DNA from: Alteribacter lacisalsi | Lineage (GTDB): Bacteria; Bacillota; Bacilli; Bacillales; Salisediminibacteriaceae | Direction of reading: 5' to 3' | Length of the DNA stretch: 64,000 nt | Assembly (NCBI RefSeq): GCF_003226345.1 | Contig: NZ_PDOF01000002.1 | Location: forward strand, 1 to 64,000 | Shown here: positions 1-8,806 of the stretch, one piece after another | How positions within the stretch are numbered: position 1 is the first letter of the stretch | Layout of the letters: the number at the start of each line of letters is the position of its first letter | Position numbers and translations under genes: made by a program | Notes under the pieces: generated by a model | Told to the model about the DNA's origin: nothing | The model's database searches: none | Seen by the model: only the letters and a program-made list of their open reading frames with translations

Positions 1-7
1 TCAAACT

Positions 8-127
<120 letters not shown>

Positions 128-135
128 CACAAAAG

Positions 136-166
136 CTCACTCGCATATGCGGGTGGGTTTTTTGTT
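136..166 (+). terminator. rRNA operon terminator
   Basis: A 7-bp stem (CACTCGC/GCGGGTG) with an ATAT loop is followed by a T run. It lies 8 bp after the 5S gene and ends the rRNA operon. Confidence 0.85.
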
Positions 167-429
167 TGTTTTAAATGATATCGGGCGGGAGTATGAAGTT
201 GATGTCAGAAGGAAGCGAAATCTTACCGCACCGACACATTGTTCTAGTACGGCTTTTTACTTTTATTGATGGCTCTTTTCGATCGTTTGTTGCATTGCAG
301 TAACCAAACAAATAAAAAAATTACTATGAATTTTTATATAATATAGAAATTTTATTTTATTTCTGTATAATGTGGAGATAATTCATCTATAACTTTTATT
401 CAGCACAGTACGAGAGAGGAGTTTGACTA

Positions 430-2124
430 ATGGCAGACAAAGATCTGAGGATACGCAGTAAAGATATCAGTGAAGGAGACAACCGAGCGCCGAACCGGGC
501 AATGCTCAGAGCAGTAGGATTTGAAGACGAGGACTTTCAAAAACCAATGATCGGTGTTGCCAGTACGTGGAGCGAGGTTACACCATGCAACGTACACATA
601 GACAAACTCGCGATTGAAGCAAAACGCGGAGCCCGTGACGGTGGCGGTGCACCAATGATTTTTAACACTATCACCGTTGCTGACGGCATTTCCATGGGCC
701 ACGAAGGCATGCGCTATTCCCTTCCTAGCAGGGAGGTTATCGCGGACTCTATTGAAACCGTAGCAGGAGCCGAGCGCCTTGATGGAGTAGTGGCGATCGG
801 TGGCTGCGATAAAAATATGCCAGGGTGTATGATTGCAATCGGCCGATTAAATGTACCCGCTGTATTTGTCTATGGTGGAACAATTTCACCAGGTAAATCA
901 AGAGAAGATAAAGATATTGATATTGTTTCTGTATTTGAAGCGGTCGGCAAACATAACGCAGGATCCATGGATAAGGAAGGACTCCACGACATTGAATGTC
1001 ATGCCTGTCCGGGTGCCGGTTCATGCGGAGGTATGTACACAGCAAACACGATGGCTTCAGCCATTGAAGCCCTCGGGATGAGCCTGCCCGGCAGCGCATC
1101 AAACCCTGCTGAGACCGGCGGCAAGCAGGAGGACTGCTACAAAGCAGGCGACGCTGTTGTGGAACTTCTGCGGAAAGAAATTTATCCGCGGGACATTATG
1201 ACAAAAGAGGCATTTGAGAATGCTGTAACGGTTGTGATGGCACTCGGCGGATCGACAAACGCTTTTCTTCACCTGCTTGCGATGGCTCACTCGGTTGATG
1301 TGGACCTCTCGTACGACGACTTCGAGCGGATCCGTGAGCGTGTACCGCACATTGCGGACCTGAAGCCGAGCGGAAAATACGTCATGGAACATCTTCATCA
1401 GGTGGGTGGTGTTTCCGCTGTTATGAAGCTTCTTCTTGAGGAAGGGCTTTTGCACGGCGACTGTCTCACGGTTACAGGAAAGACACTGGCAGAGAATCTG
1501 GCGGAAGTTCCTCCGCTGCACGAAGGCCAGAAAATCATCCGTCCTGTAAGCGAGCCGTTTAAGGAAAGCGGTCCGCTGTATGTATTAAAAGGAAATCTGG
1601 CACCGGCTGGTGCAGTTGCCAAGATGAGCGGACTGAAAGTAAGCAGGCTCACCGGTCCCGCCCGGGTATTTGATTCGGAAAAAGAAGCGACTGAAGCAGT
1701 ACTGGCAAACCAGATCAAACCGGGGGATGTACTGGTAATTCGCTACGCCGGTCCGAAAGGCGGTCCGGGAATGAGCGAGATGCTCTCCATTTCAGCAATC
1801 ATCGTCGGTAAAGGACTTGGAGAGAAGGTCGGCTTGTTAACTGACGGCCGTTTCTCAGGAGGAACTCATGGTCTTGTGGTTGGCCACGCAGCACCTGAAG
1901 CACAGGTGGGCGGTCCGATTGCCCTGTTGAAAGAAGGTGACTTGGTAACCATCGATAGTGAAACACAGGAGTTGAACGTTGATGTGAGCGATGAAGAAAT
2001 GGCAGCCCGTCTTGCAGACTGGCAGGCACCGCCGCTGCGCTGTTCCCGTGGCGTGCTGAACAAATATGCAAGACTCGTATCCTGCGCTTCCAAAGGTGCT
2101 GTTACAGATCTGGGAGAAGAGTAG
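430..2124 (+). CDS. ilvD: dihydroxy-acid dehydratase
   Basis: Cytoplasmic iron-sulfur enzyme of valine, isoleucine and leucine synthesis. It dehydrates 2,3-dihydroxy-isovalerate and -methylvalerate to the 2-oxo acids. The 564-aa length is normal for the family. Two cysteine motifs that should hold the Fe-S cluster are visible: [10 protein letters not shown] near residue 120 and [12 protein letters not shown] near 195. The C-terminal half carries GRFSGGTHG, typical of the IlvD/Edd fold. The ATG follows GAGAGGAG. A TATAAT at 366-371 is a likely -10 inside a very AT-rich leader, but no good -35 is seen. The gene stands alone, without ilvBHC or leu genes, between two terminators. No T-box is visible in the short leader. 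Confidence 0.96.
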   Translation: MADKDLRIRSKDISEGDNRAPNRAMLRAVGFEDEDFQKPMIGVASTWSEVTPCNVHIDKLAIEAKRGARDGGGAPMIFNTITVADGISMGHEGMRYSLPSREVIADSIETVAGAERLDGVVAIGGCDKNMPGCMIAIGRLNVPAVFVYGGTISPGKSREDKDIDIVSVFEAVGKHNAGSMDKEGLHDIECHACPGAGSCGGMYTANTMASAIEALGMSLPGSASNPAETGGKQEDCYKAGDAVVELLRKEIYPRDIMTKEAFENAVTVVMALGGSTNAFLHLLAMAHSVDVDLSYDDFERIRERVPHIADLKPSGKYVMEHLHQVGGVSAVMKLLLEEGLLHGDCLTVTGKTLAENLAEVPPLHEGQKIIRPVSEPFKESGPLYVLKGNLAPAGAVAKMSGLKVSRLTGPARVFDSEKEATEAVLANQIKPGDVLVIRYAGPKGGPGMSEMLSISAIIVGKGLGEKVGLLTDGRFSGGTHGLVVGHAAPEAQVGGPIALLKEGDLVTIDSETQELNVDVSDEEMAARLADWQAPPLRCSRGVLNKYARLVSCASKGAVTDLGEE

Positions 2125-2135
2125 GTTAAACTGCA

Positions 2136-2167
2136 GGCGTCCCGTTTTTACGGGGCGTCCTTTTTTG
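2136..2167 (+). terminator. ilvD terminator
   Basis: A 9-bp stem (GGCGTCCCG/CGGGGCGTC with G-T pairs) and a loop of mostly T are followed by TTTTTT, 12 bp after the ilvD stop. Confidence 0.85.
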
Positions 2168-2188
2168 TAGATGTCCAGTTGGTTACGT

Positions 2189-2395
2189 GCGAAGCTTCAC
2201 GCCGGCAGTGAGACTCCTCCGGCAGTGAAGAGCGTTTGCATCTCGATTAATCTCCGATTTGCTTCGACACAGCCAGCTTCGAAGCTTTGCTTGAAGAGGA
2301 AGAAGCAGAGGCCAGGCTAGACCCCCGCAGACGCAGCCGAGGAGGCTTGCCGGCATCGCCACGGAAAGCGAACGGACGGCGTGAAGTGAAGCTTC
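2189..2395 (-). repeat. type-A intergenic repeat, copy 1 (with internal insertion)
   Basis: Read on the minus strand this matches the copies at 29048-29168 and 45408-45520. Shared blocks are GCTTCACGCCGTCCGTTCGC, CTTTCCGCGGCGATGCCGGC, AAGCCTCCTCGG and GCAGGAGTCTCACTGCC. The outer ends are inverted (GAAGCTTCAC and GTGAAGTGAAGC). This copy carries about 80 extra bp in the middle (about 2231-2310). No ORF is associated with it. Together with the type-B repeat it fills the ilvD to oxidoreductase gap; nothing else is seen in 2396-2472. Confidence 0.75.
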
Positions 2396-2472
2396 TGATT
2401 TATCATTTTCTTATCATTTTCAGGATAGCTTAATAAAAAGCTGTTTTCGGGTAGATTGTTGTTTTATTGCGC

Positions 2473-2573
2473 TGCAGGCGGATGCTTTCCGCGGGCATCG
2501 ATTCAGCATCCTCGGGAAAAACGCCCTGCGGGGTCTTCACCTGATGCTTTTCCCGTTGGAGTCACCGCCTTTC
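2473..2573 (+). repeat. type-B intergenic repeat, copy 1
   Basis: GCAGGCGGATGCTTTCCGCG, then CCTCGGGAAAAACGCCCTGC, then GGGGTCTTC and CTTTTCCCGTTGGAGTC. The same blocks occur inverted at 45588-45690 and 47466-47573, and the central part also sits inside the MITEs at 55488 and 58163. It can fold into a branched hairpin because GCGGG/CCCGC and GAC/GTC blocks are mirrored. Confidence 0.75.
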
Positions 2574-2623
2574 ACTCCATTAATAATGTGGGCAATAGCA
2601 ACAATCATTGCGAACACAGCTAA

Positions 2624-2656
2624 TAAAAAAACACAGCGGCCCGGCCGCTGTGTTTT
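2624..2656 (-). terminator. terminator of the oxidoreductase gene
   Basis: A perfect hairpin (AAACACAGCGGC, short loop, GCCGCTGTGTTT) has a T run on the minus strand, just after the stop at 2666. Confidence 0.9.
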
Positions 2657-2665
2657 CCTGGTATT

Positions 2666-3649
2666 CTATTCTGCAATCTGTGCTACAATCTTTCCTCTTA
2701 CATGCCCTTCTTCAATTTCTCTCAGAGCCTCAGGAATTTCCTCCATTGATACAACCTTGCCAAGCAGAGGCTCGATTTTTTTCTGAGCGGCAAGCTCACC
2801 GACTTCTTTTGCAATTTCACCAAGATCACGAATCTGCTGCTCGTCATCTGTGCGGTAGACGAACCCCAGAGCTACCTCGTGAATCGAAGGAGCAAGTGAT
2901 TTTGGTTCGTATTCACTAAGATCAGGAAGACTGACTACACTGATCAGATGTCCGTTAAATGCAAGCATATCGAGAGCTTCGGTTGTCGTTTTTTCACCCA
3001 CCATGTCCATGACAATGTCCACCCCGCGTCCTTCGGTGTACTTATGGACTTCCTCGAGCACGTTTTCTTCATTATAATCAATCACTTTGTCAGCTCCGAG
3101 TTTCGTCACGTGATCCGTATTAGCGGGAGAGCAGGTTGTGATCACTTCAAGCCCTTTTAATTTTGCAAACTGAATGGCGAAGCCGCCGACGCCTCCTGCC
3201 CCGGCCTGAATCAGGATTGTCTGACCTTTCCTGAGAGGCACTTTCCGATCCAGTGACTGGTAGGCGGTAAAAGCAGCAGTAGGAAGGGCAGCCGCTTCAG
3301 TAAAGCTTAGCCCAGTAGGAAGGGGAGCAAGGACGTCCTGACGTGAGACGGTATACTCTGCATAGCCCCCGTTACGTGCGAGACTCCCGTGATAGTAAAC
3401 CTCATCACCCGCCTTCCACTCGCTCACCCCTTCACCGGTTTCATCAACGACACCAGCAACGTCAAGTCCAGGGATATGGGGGTACTCCCATTCAGGAAGA
3501 CCATTTTGTGTGAGCTTGTAGTCGACCGGGTTGAGACCGACTGCGTGTACTTTAATTCTCACTTCGTGTTCACCTGGTTCTGGCTTCTCCATGTCTGTCA
3601 TCTTCAGGTTATCAAGGCTTCCAGCCTCGTGAACTGCTAATGCTTTCAC
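2666..3649 (-). CDS. zinc-less MDR, NADPH:quinone reductase-like
   Basis: Medium-chain dehydrogenase/reductase of 327 aa, probably a soluble NAD(P)H-dependent quinone or enone reductase. The GroES-like N-terminal domain (about 1-120) has the MDR start pattern MKALAVHEAGSLDNL. The nucleotide site is ILIQAGAGGVGGFAIQFAKL near residues 145-165. The cysteine and histidine ligands of catalytic or structural zinc are absent, which separates it from alcohol dehydrogenases. A GTG start lies after AGGAGGGA. It is a single-gene unit with its own terminator. The substrate cannot be told from the sequence. Confidence 0.9.
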   Translation of the reverse strand: MKALAVHEAGSLDNLKMTDMEKPEPGEHEVRIKVHAVGLNPVDYKLTQNGLPEWEYPHIPGLDVAGVVDETGEGVSEWKAGDEVYYHGSLARNGGYAEYTVSRQDVLAPLPTGLSFTEAAALPTAAFTAYQSLDRKVPLRKGQTILIQAGAGGVGGFAIQFAKLKGLEVITTCSPANTDHVTKLGADKVIDYNEENVLEEVHKYTEGRGVDIVMDMVGEKTTTEALDMLAFNGHLISVVSLPDLSEYEPKSLAPSIHEVALGFVYRTDDEQQIRDLGEIAKEVGELAAQKKIEPLLGKVVSMEEIPEALREIEEGHVRGKIVAQIAE

Positions 3650-3713
3650 ATAAATCCCTCCTGTGGTTCGTTTCCTAATGGCTATTCCTCGGAGTGCGTT
3701 TCTTTAAACTCGC

Positions 3714-3743
3714 CTTGACGGACTGTAAAAGGATGGGTATGAT
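3714..3743 (+). promoter_or_regulatory. sigma-A promoter of the 52-aa ORF
   Basis: TTGACG (3714-3719), an 18-bp spacer and TATGAT (3738-3743). It points at the small ORF at 3778 and, beyond two terminators, at the ABC-F gene. No other clear promoter is seen before the ABC-F gene. Confidence 0.6.
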
Positions 3744-3777
3744 TAGAGTAACTATTCAGAGAACGGAGGTGGATGAG

Positions 3778-3936
3778 ATGAATCAGACTGTTTTCAGTCC
3801 GGCACGCGCACAGGTGGAATCATTTTTGTATATTGTTCGTGCTGTTTTTTATGTGGCTGTATTCAACGGGACACGTGTGTCCATTTTTAACAGCTTCATA
3901 AATATGAAAACAGGAAGAACATCTCTCATCCACTAA
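3778..3936 (+). CDS. small 52-aa protein of unknown function, possible leader ORF
   Basis: Not recognised. The ATG at 3778 follows GGAGGT at 7 nt, and a good promoter lies 35 bp upstream. The peptide starts MNQTVFSPARAQVESFLYIV and has a hydrophobic, aromatic centre (FLYIVRAVFYVAVF) and a polar, basic tail. Promoter, ribosome site, ORF and terminator together make a complete transcription unit. Because the ABC-F gene has no promoter of its own that I can see, this ORF could instead be a translated leader controlling read-through into it. That role is inference. Confidence 0.5.
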   Translation: MNQTVFSPARAQVESFLYIVRAVFYVAVFNGTRVSIFNSFINMKTGRTSLIH

Positions 3937-3952
3937 AAGGACGTACGGAAGG

Positions 3953-3980
3953 AGAAGGGCTTGCTGGCTCTTCTTTTTTT
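3953..3980 (+). terminator. first of two tandem terminators before the ABC-F gene
   Basis: An 8-bp stem (AGAAGGGC/GCTCTTCT) with a 6-nt loop is followed by seven T, 17 bp after the 52-aa ORF. Confidence 0.85.
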
Positions 3981-4031
3981 GTGCAGAGAGCCGGCATCGG
4001 TGCCTGCTCCCGAAACACAGTACGTACAGAG

Positions 4032-4061
4032 GCCTCGGAGATTGTCTTCGAGGTCTTTTTT
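4032..4061 (+). terminator. second terminator, candidate attenuator of the ABC-F gene
   Basis: A 10-bp hairpin (GCCTCGGAGA, TTG loop, TCTTCGAGGT) is followed by C and six T. It ends about 15 bp before the ABC-F ribosome site. Any transcript reaching the ABC-F gene from upstream must read through it, as in attenuated antibiotic-resistance ABC-F genes. Confidence 0.75.
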
Positions 4062-4091
4062 CTATTCAAAAAACGAGCGGAGGTATATACA

Positions 4092-5978
4092 ATGATTTGC
4101 AGCGGAAAAGATATTATGATGAACTACGGGGGAGAGCCTGTCCTTACAGGCGTCACCTTTGAAGCAAAAAAAGGAGAACGGATTGGAATTGTCGGACGGA
4201 ACGGGAGTGGGAAAACAACCCTGCTTAAAATACTTGCAGGACTTGAGTCACCTGATACAGGCCAGGTCCATTGGACGAAAGGCTGTGTGACGGGCTGGCT
4301 TGCACAGCTCCCTGATTATCCTGAGCATATGACCGTAAAAGAAGTGCTGGAAACAGCAATGGCTGCATTAACGGAGCTTGAAAAAGAAATGAAGCACCTT
4401 GAAGAGGAAATGAGCACGGTAAAAGAAGAAAAGCGCCTGACGAAGCTCGCAGAGTTATACGGCGAAGTGCAGGAACGCTATGCATTCAGCGGAGGATACG
4501 GGAAAGATGCAGAAATTGAAGCGGTGGCAAGAGGGCTTGGGCTCTACTCTCTGCTTGAGCAGCGTTTTTCAGAACTGAGCGGAGGCGAAAAAACCAAAAC
4601 CGGCCTGGCGCTGCTGCTTCTTCAAAAGCCGGATCTGCTGCTCCTTGACGAGCCGACGAACCATCTGGATCTGGCGGCGATCGAATGGCTGCAGGGATTT
4701 TTAAATGATTACAGTGGGACTGTCATTGCCGTCTCGCACGACCGGTACTTTCTTGACGAGACGGTCACAAAGATCTTTGACCTGGAGAACGGGGAACTCG
4801 AAGTCTATCACGGGAACTATACGTTTTTTACAGAAGAGAAAGAAAAACGGCTGCTTCTGGAATTTCAGAAATATGAAGAACAGCAGAAAAAGATAAAGAA
4901 AATGCGGGAGGCGATTAAAAGGCTAAAAGAATGGGCCAACCAGGCAAATCCACCGAACGAGGCGATGCACAAGAGGGCGAGAAACATGGAGCGGGCCCTT
5001 GAGCGAATGGAAAAGATCGACCGTCCGGTACTGGAGAGTAAAAAAATTGGATTTGAGCTGGAAGCGGGCAGCCGCAGCGGAAACGACGTGATCACAGCCG
5101 AAGGGCTTGCCAAGTCATATGGATCCAAAACGCTGTTTACAGAGGCGGATTTTCATCTGCGGTACCAGGAACGAGTTGTGTTTATGGGCGATAATGGTTC
5201 GGGGAAATCAACGTTGCTTAAAATCCTGCTCGGTGAGGAGCAGCCTGACGCAGGAAGTGTGAAAATTGGAAGCAGGGTGAAGGTTGGCTATCTTGCACAG
5301 CATTTACTGGAAGCTGATGAGGAACAGATGACCGTGATTGAAGCGTTCCGGGAAGACGTTGCGGTAACGGAGGGAGACGCCCGGCATATACTCGCGCGCT
5401 TTCTGTTTTACGGGTATGCGGTCTTTAAAAAGCTCGGGCAGCTGAGCGGCGGGGAGCGGATGCGTCTTCGTCTGGCCCGGTTCATGCATCAGAACCTGAA
5501 CGTTCTTGTCCTCGACGAGCCCACCAACCACCTGGATATCGAATCTCTTGTGGTGGTGGAGGAAGTGCTGGCCGGCTATGAGGGGACCATTTTAGCTGTC
5601 TCCCATGACCGGTACTTCATCAATAAAGTGTTTAACCGTATCGGCTGGCTTAATGAAGAATCGCTCACGTTTTTCACAGGTACTTATGATGAGGTGAAGA
5701 ACCGGATGGTACAGGAGGCAGATTCATTCGAGGCTTCAGGGGATCAGAACCGAAAGCCGAAACGGCAGGAAAAAATGAAACGCTCTGCGCTTACTGCTGC
5801 AGATGTGGAAGCTCAGCTCACAGAGGTAGAGCAGAAGATCGCCGATATGGAAAGCAATATGCTGCATCTCGCAGATCCGGAGGAACTTCAGAAGATTTAT
5901 AAAGAGAAAGAACAGATTGAACGTAAGCGTGATGAGCTTTATGATCAGCTCGCTCTGCTTGAGGAGGAGACAGGATGA
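4092..5978 (+). CDS. ABC-F ATPase, possible ribosomal protection protein
   Basis: Soluble 628-aa tandem ABC ATPase without membrane domains, so an ABC-F protein acting on ribosomes rather than a transporter. Domain 1 has GRNGSGKTT, LSGGEKTKTGLA and LLLLDEPTNHLD. Domain 2 has [21 protein letters not shown] and LVLDEPTNHLD. The linker (about 240-310) is charged and helical and holds the P-site tRNA interaction region. The C-terminal 70 residues are a coiled coil. The ATG at 4092 follows GCGGAGG; an upstream in-frame extension would cross the terminator and is rejected. The stop overlaps the AAC(3)-like start, so the two are translationally coupled. That partner and the leader terminators suggest antibiotic protection, but a housekeeping ABC-F is possible. 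Confidence 0.9.
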   Translation: MICSGKDIMMNYGGEPVLTGVTFEAKKGERIGIVGRNGSGKTTLLKILAGLESPDTGQVHWTKGCVTGWLAQLPDYPEHMTVKEVLETAMAALTELEKEMKHLEEEMSTVKEEKRLTKLAELYGEVQERYAFSGGYGKDAEIEAVARGLGLYSLLEQRFSELSGGEKTKTGLALLLLQKPDLLLLDEPTNHLDLAAIEWLQGFLNDYSGTVIAVSHDRYFLDETVTKIFDLENGELEVYHGNYTFFTEEKEKRLLLEFQKYEEQQKKIKKMREAIKRLKEWANQANPPNEAMHKRARNMERALERMEKIDRPVLESKKIGFELEAGSRSGNDVITAEGLAKSYGSKTLFTEADFHLRYQERVVFMGDNGSGKSTLLKILLGEEQPDAGSVKIGSRVKVGYLAQHLLEADEEQMTVIEAFREDVAVTEGDARHILARFLFYGYAVFKKLGQLSGGERMRLRLARFMHQNLNVLVLDEPTNHLDIESLVVVEEVLAGYEGTILAVSHDRYFINKVFNRIGWLNEESLTFFTGTYDEVKNRMVQEADSFEASGDQNRKPKRQEKMKRSALTAADVEAQLTEVEQKIADMESNMLHLADPEELQKIYKEKEQIERKRDELYDQLALLEEETG

Positions 5979-6796
5979 AACAGATTGTAGACAAAACAAC
6001 ACGTCTGAATACAAGAGGGACGATAACCGCTGAGGTACGGGCGCTCGGCGTATCGCCAGGCGATACGGTGCTCGTGCATACCTCCCTTTCAGCTATCGGC
6101 TGGACGAACGGAGGAGCGCAGACTGTGATCGAAGGGCTCCTTGACGCTGTGGGAGAGGCAGGTACGATCGTTATGCCTGCCCAGAGCGGCGATCTGAGCG
6201 ATCCATCGGAATGGGAGGCTCCGCCAGTACCTGAAGCATGGTGGCAGGAGATACGCGCTACGATGCCCCCGTATGATCCGGCAGTAACACCGACACGGGG
6301 GATGGGCATGACGGCTGAACTGTTTCGCACGAGGCCAGAGGCGATACGAAGCGATCACCCCAACGTATCGTTTGCTGCCATCGGGAAAAAAAACAGGGAG
6401 ATTCTGACCGGACATGAGTTAAATTTCAGTCTAGGTGAACAATCGCCTCTGCAGAAGCTTTATGAAGCGGACGCAACAGTGCTGATGATCGGCACCACGT
6501 ATGAGACGAATACGTCCTTTCATCTGGGGGAGTACCAGGTACCGGGGGCGAAAATCGTGGAAAAAGGCGCACCGGTGATGGAAAACGGCCAAAGAGTCTG
6601 GGCAACGTATCGGGATATCGCTTTTCAGGACGAACGATTTGAAGAGCTGGGAGCCATCTTTGAGAAGGTAAACCCGGTTAATAAAGGCAGGATCGGAGAA
6701 GCGGAATCGCGTCTGTTCTCTCTTCGTGATGCGGCAGATGCATCTGCCAGATTTTTCACAAAGATCTTGAGTCCGGGGCAGGATGGTGTAAGATAA
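5975..6796 (+). CDS. aminoglycoside 3-N-acetyltransferase family protein
   Basis: Antibiotic_NAT/AAC(3) fold, 273 aa, acetyl-CoA dependent. Family marks are VLVHTSLSAIGW near residue 33, DHPNVSFAAIG near 127, and a region ending in FHLGEY near 182 that supplies catalytic residues. It is related in type to Bacillus YokD. It could acetylate an aminoglycoside or another amine; chromosomal homologues often have little drug activity. The ATG overlaps the ABC-F stop (ATGA arrangement), so it is the second gene of that operon. Confidence 0.88.
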   Translation: MKQIVDKTTRLNTRGTITAEVRALGVSPGDTVLVHTSLSAIGWTNGGAQTVIEGLLDAVGEAGTIVMPAQSGDLSDPSEWEAPPVPEAWWQEIRATMPPYDPAVTPTRGMGMTAELFRTRPEAIRSDHPNVSFAAIGKKNREILTGHELNFSLGEQSPLQKLYEADATVLMIGTTYETNTSFHLGEYQVPGAKIVEKGAPVMENGQRVWATYRDIAFQDERFEELGAIFEKVNPVNKGRIGEAESRLFSLRDAADASARFFTKILSPGQDGVR

Positions 6797-6828
6797 AAGA
6801 CAGAAAACGTGTAAAGGACGTGGGCGCC

Positions 6829-7851
6829 GTGTCATCATTTCTGCTTGAACCGGAAGAAAGAAGTACCGATCCAGTTCTTCGGGAACTGTCTTTAAAAATG
6901 GAAAAAGGGTTCTGTACAGCTGTTCATCTGAATCCGGAAGCGAGGCAGAACGTCATTTCCATGCTGATCAGCCCGAAGGAACGGGAGTTTTTCCGCTTGA
7001 GCAGGGATGGGAAGGAGTGGCGTTCCGGGAGCCGTTCTTTTTTTACCGAAGCCGGGCTTCTGCTGATCAACGAGGCACACTACGAGAATCTAAAGGTTAA
7101 CGACCAATTGCTGTATTATAAGAGGCTCTATGAGAGTGCCCTTTCTGTAGAGGAGGCAGCCCGTCTTCTTCACCTGGAAGGAAAATTACGTGTAAGGGTA
7201 AAAAACTTGACGCACTCTGAAAAACTGCGTATCGGTATGGCAAGGCTCCTTATTCAGGATCCCGGTTTATTTATTCTTGAAGAACCGGATCAGAATACGG
7301 ATCTTGAAACGAAACGAATTCTTCTTAACTTGCTGGAGTTCCTTAAGTCCCAGGGAAAAACGATGCTCACTCTGACTGGAAATCTGGAAAGCGCGCTTAC
7401 GTTCGGTGATCAGGTGTTCCGGCTCAATGAGCGGGGGCTGAATGAGGTGAACCAGGGAAGTGATGAGCAGAATGATGATGATAAAAGAGAGTCGGATGAG
7501 GGGCCGGGGTTTGTATTTAATAAAATTCCGACCAAGGTAAACGAGAAGATGATTTTATTTGATCCGCCCGATATCGATTATATTGAGAGTCATGAAGGTC
7601 AGTCACATCTGTATGCAGGCGGGGAGGCGTATCCGTGCGTATTTACGCTAACGGAGCTCGAGGAGAAACTCCGTTCGTTCGGTTTTTTCCGCTGCCACCG
7701 TTCTTATATCGTCAACCTTCAGAAAGTAAATCAGGTGATCACGTGGACCCGGAACAGCTACAGCCTGAGGCTCGAGAACAGGGAGAAGTCCGAAATCCCT
7801 TTATCCAAAAATAAAATGAACGAGCTAAAGGCGATGCTCGGTCTTAAATAA
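6829..7851 (+). CDS. LytTR regulator fused to a degenerate ABC ATPase domain
   Basis: About 340 aa. Residues 1-205 look like an ABC nucleotide-binding domain in which the Walker A loop is missing, the signature is degraded (LTHSEKLRIGMARLL near 127-141), Walker B survives (LFILEEP near 147-153) and the switch histidine is replaced (LTLTGN). A polar, acidic linker (205-228) joins a C-terminal LytTR DNA-binding domain (about 236-340: YIESHEGQSHLY, FFRCHRSYIVNL, IPLSKNKMNELK). No receiver domain is present. GTG at 6829 is preferred because the AAAGGA site lies 10 nt before it; GTG at 6820 is too close. It lies directly before an ABC-2 exporter, its likely target. Confidence 0.85.
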   Translation: MSSFLLEPEERSTDPVLRELSLKMEKGFCTAVHLNPEARQNVISMLISPKEREFFRLSRDGKEWRSGSRSFFTEAGLLLINEAHYENLKVNDQLLYYKRLYESALSVEEAARLLHLEGKLRVRVKNLTHSEKLRIGMARLLIQDPGLFILEEPDQNTDLETKRILLNLLEFLKSQGKTMLTLTGNLESALTFGDQVFRLNERGLNEVNQGSDEQNDDDKRESDEGPGFVFNKIPTKVNEKMILFDPPDIDYIESHEGQSHLYAGGEAYPCVFTLTELEEKLRSFGFFRCHRSYIVNLQKVNQVITWTRNSYSLRLENREKSEIPLSKNKMNELKAMLGLK

Positions 7852-7857
7852 GCGCCA

Positions 7858-7886
7858 TTCACCCCCTTTTATGCTCTTTTCACGGG
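7858..7886 (+). promoter_or_regulatory. candidate LytTR operator (direct repeats 21 bp apart)
   Basis: TTCAC occurs at 7858-7862 and 7879-7883, exactly 21 bp apart, within similar contexts (ATTCACCCC and TTTCACGGG). LytTR proteins bind 9-bp direct repeats separated by about 12 bp, which gives this spacing. It lies between the regulator stop and the exporter ATPase start. The match to known LytTR consensus sequences is weak. Confidence 0.35.
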
Positions 7887-7951
7887 TAAAATGATGTAAC
7901 AATCCCCTGCTGCACGTAGACTGAAAGCAGAAACAGCAAGGGGGAATGGAG

Positions 7952-8806
7952 ATGGAGAACATTATCACAACCCGGGCACTTGAAAAGGTGTTTGGCAGCG
8001 AAAGAGCAATTGAGGACGTCAGTTTTAATGTAGGTAAAGGAGAAGTATTCGGCTTTCTCGGACCGAGTGGAGCGGGAAAAACGACTACGATTAAGATACT
8101 GACCGGTCAGATGAGAGCCACAGGTGGTGAAGCCCACGTGCTTGGGATACCGGCTGAGAAGGTGAATACCCCGGCTGTGCTTCGGAGAATCGGTGTGATG
8201 ACTGATACGAGCGGACTGTATGAGCGGCTGTCTGTATATGAAAATCTCGCATTCTATGCTGATCTTTACGGTGTGAAACAGAAACGGAGACGAATTGGCG
8301 AGGTGCTTGATCTTGTGAACCTAACTGGGGAAGAAAAAAAGAAGGTCGCGAAGCTGTCCAAAGGGATGATGCAGCGTACGATTCTCGCAAGAGCCCTGCT
8401 TCATGAGCCGGAGCTGGTATTTCTTGATGAACCGACTGCAGCCCTCGATCCGGCAAACTCGAGGCATATTCATGAAGGTCTAAAGGAGCTTAACCGGAGA
8501 GGCACGACGATCTTTCTGACCACGCACGATATGGAGGAAGCGGAGCACCTGTGCGACCAGGTAGCGTTTTTAAACAAAGGTCAGGTCCGGCTGATGGATA
8601 ATCCTAAAGTATTAAGACGACAGCATTCTGATGGCAGAATTGTGATCGAACTGAAGAACGGAAAACAGGTGGCACTGGCAAACCGTCCTGAAAACGCCAA
8701 GAAACTGCACGACTACATGGCAGCAGGGCAGATTGTCTCCATTCAGACGAATGAACCGACACTGGGCGATATTTTTGTGGACATTACGGGGAGGGAACTG
8801 GCATGA
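7952..8806 (+). CDS. ABC exporter ATP-binding protein
   Basis: CcmA-type ATPase of 284 aa that powers an ABC-2 exporter. It has Walker A GPSGAGKTT near residue 38, signature LSKGMMQRTILARAL near 130, Walker B LVFLDEP near 153 and the switch histidine in TTHDMEEAEHLCD. The C-terminal 70 residues resemble the regulatory tail of drug and lantibiotic exporters. ATG at 7952 is preferred over 7946 because AAGGGGG would almost touch the earlier codon. It overlaps the permease gene by 4 bp. The substrate is unknown. Confidence 0.92.
   Translation: MENIITTRALEKVFGSERAIEDVSFNVGKGEVFGFLGPSGAGKTTTIKILTGQMRATGGEAHVLGIPAEKVNTPAVLRRIGVMTDTSGLYERLSVYENLAFYADLYGVKQKRRRIGEVLDLVNLTGEEKKKVAKLSKGMMQRTILARALLHEPELVFLDEPTAALDPANSRHIHEGLKELNRRGTTIFLTTHDMEEAEHLCDQVAFLNKGQVRLMDNPKVLRRQHSDGRIVIELKNGKQVALANRPENAKKLHDYMAAGQIVSIQTNEPTLGDIFVDITGRELA

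Noticed and set aside
128-429. tRNA genes or a T-box between 5S and ilvD
   Set aside because: No cloverleaf and no GGTGGTACCGCG-type T-box core; only the rRNA terminator and an AT-rich promoter region are seen.
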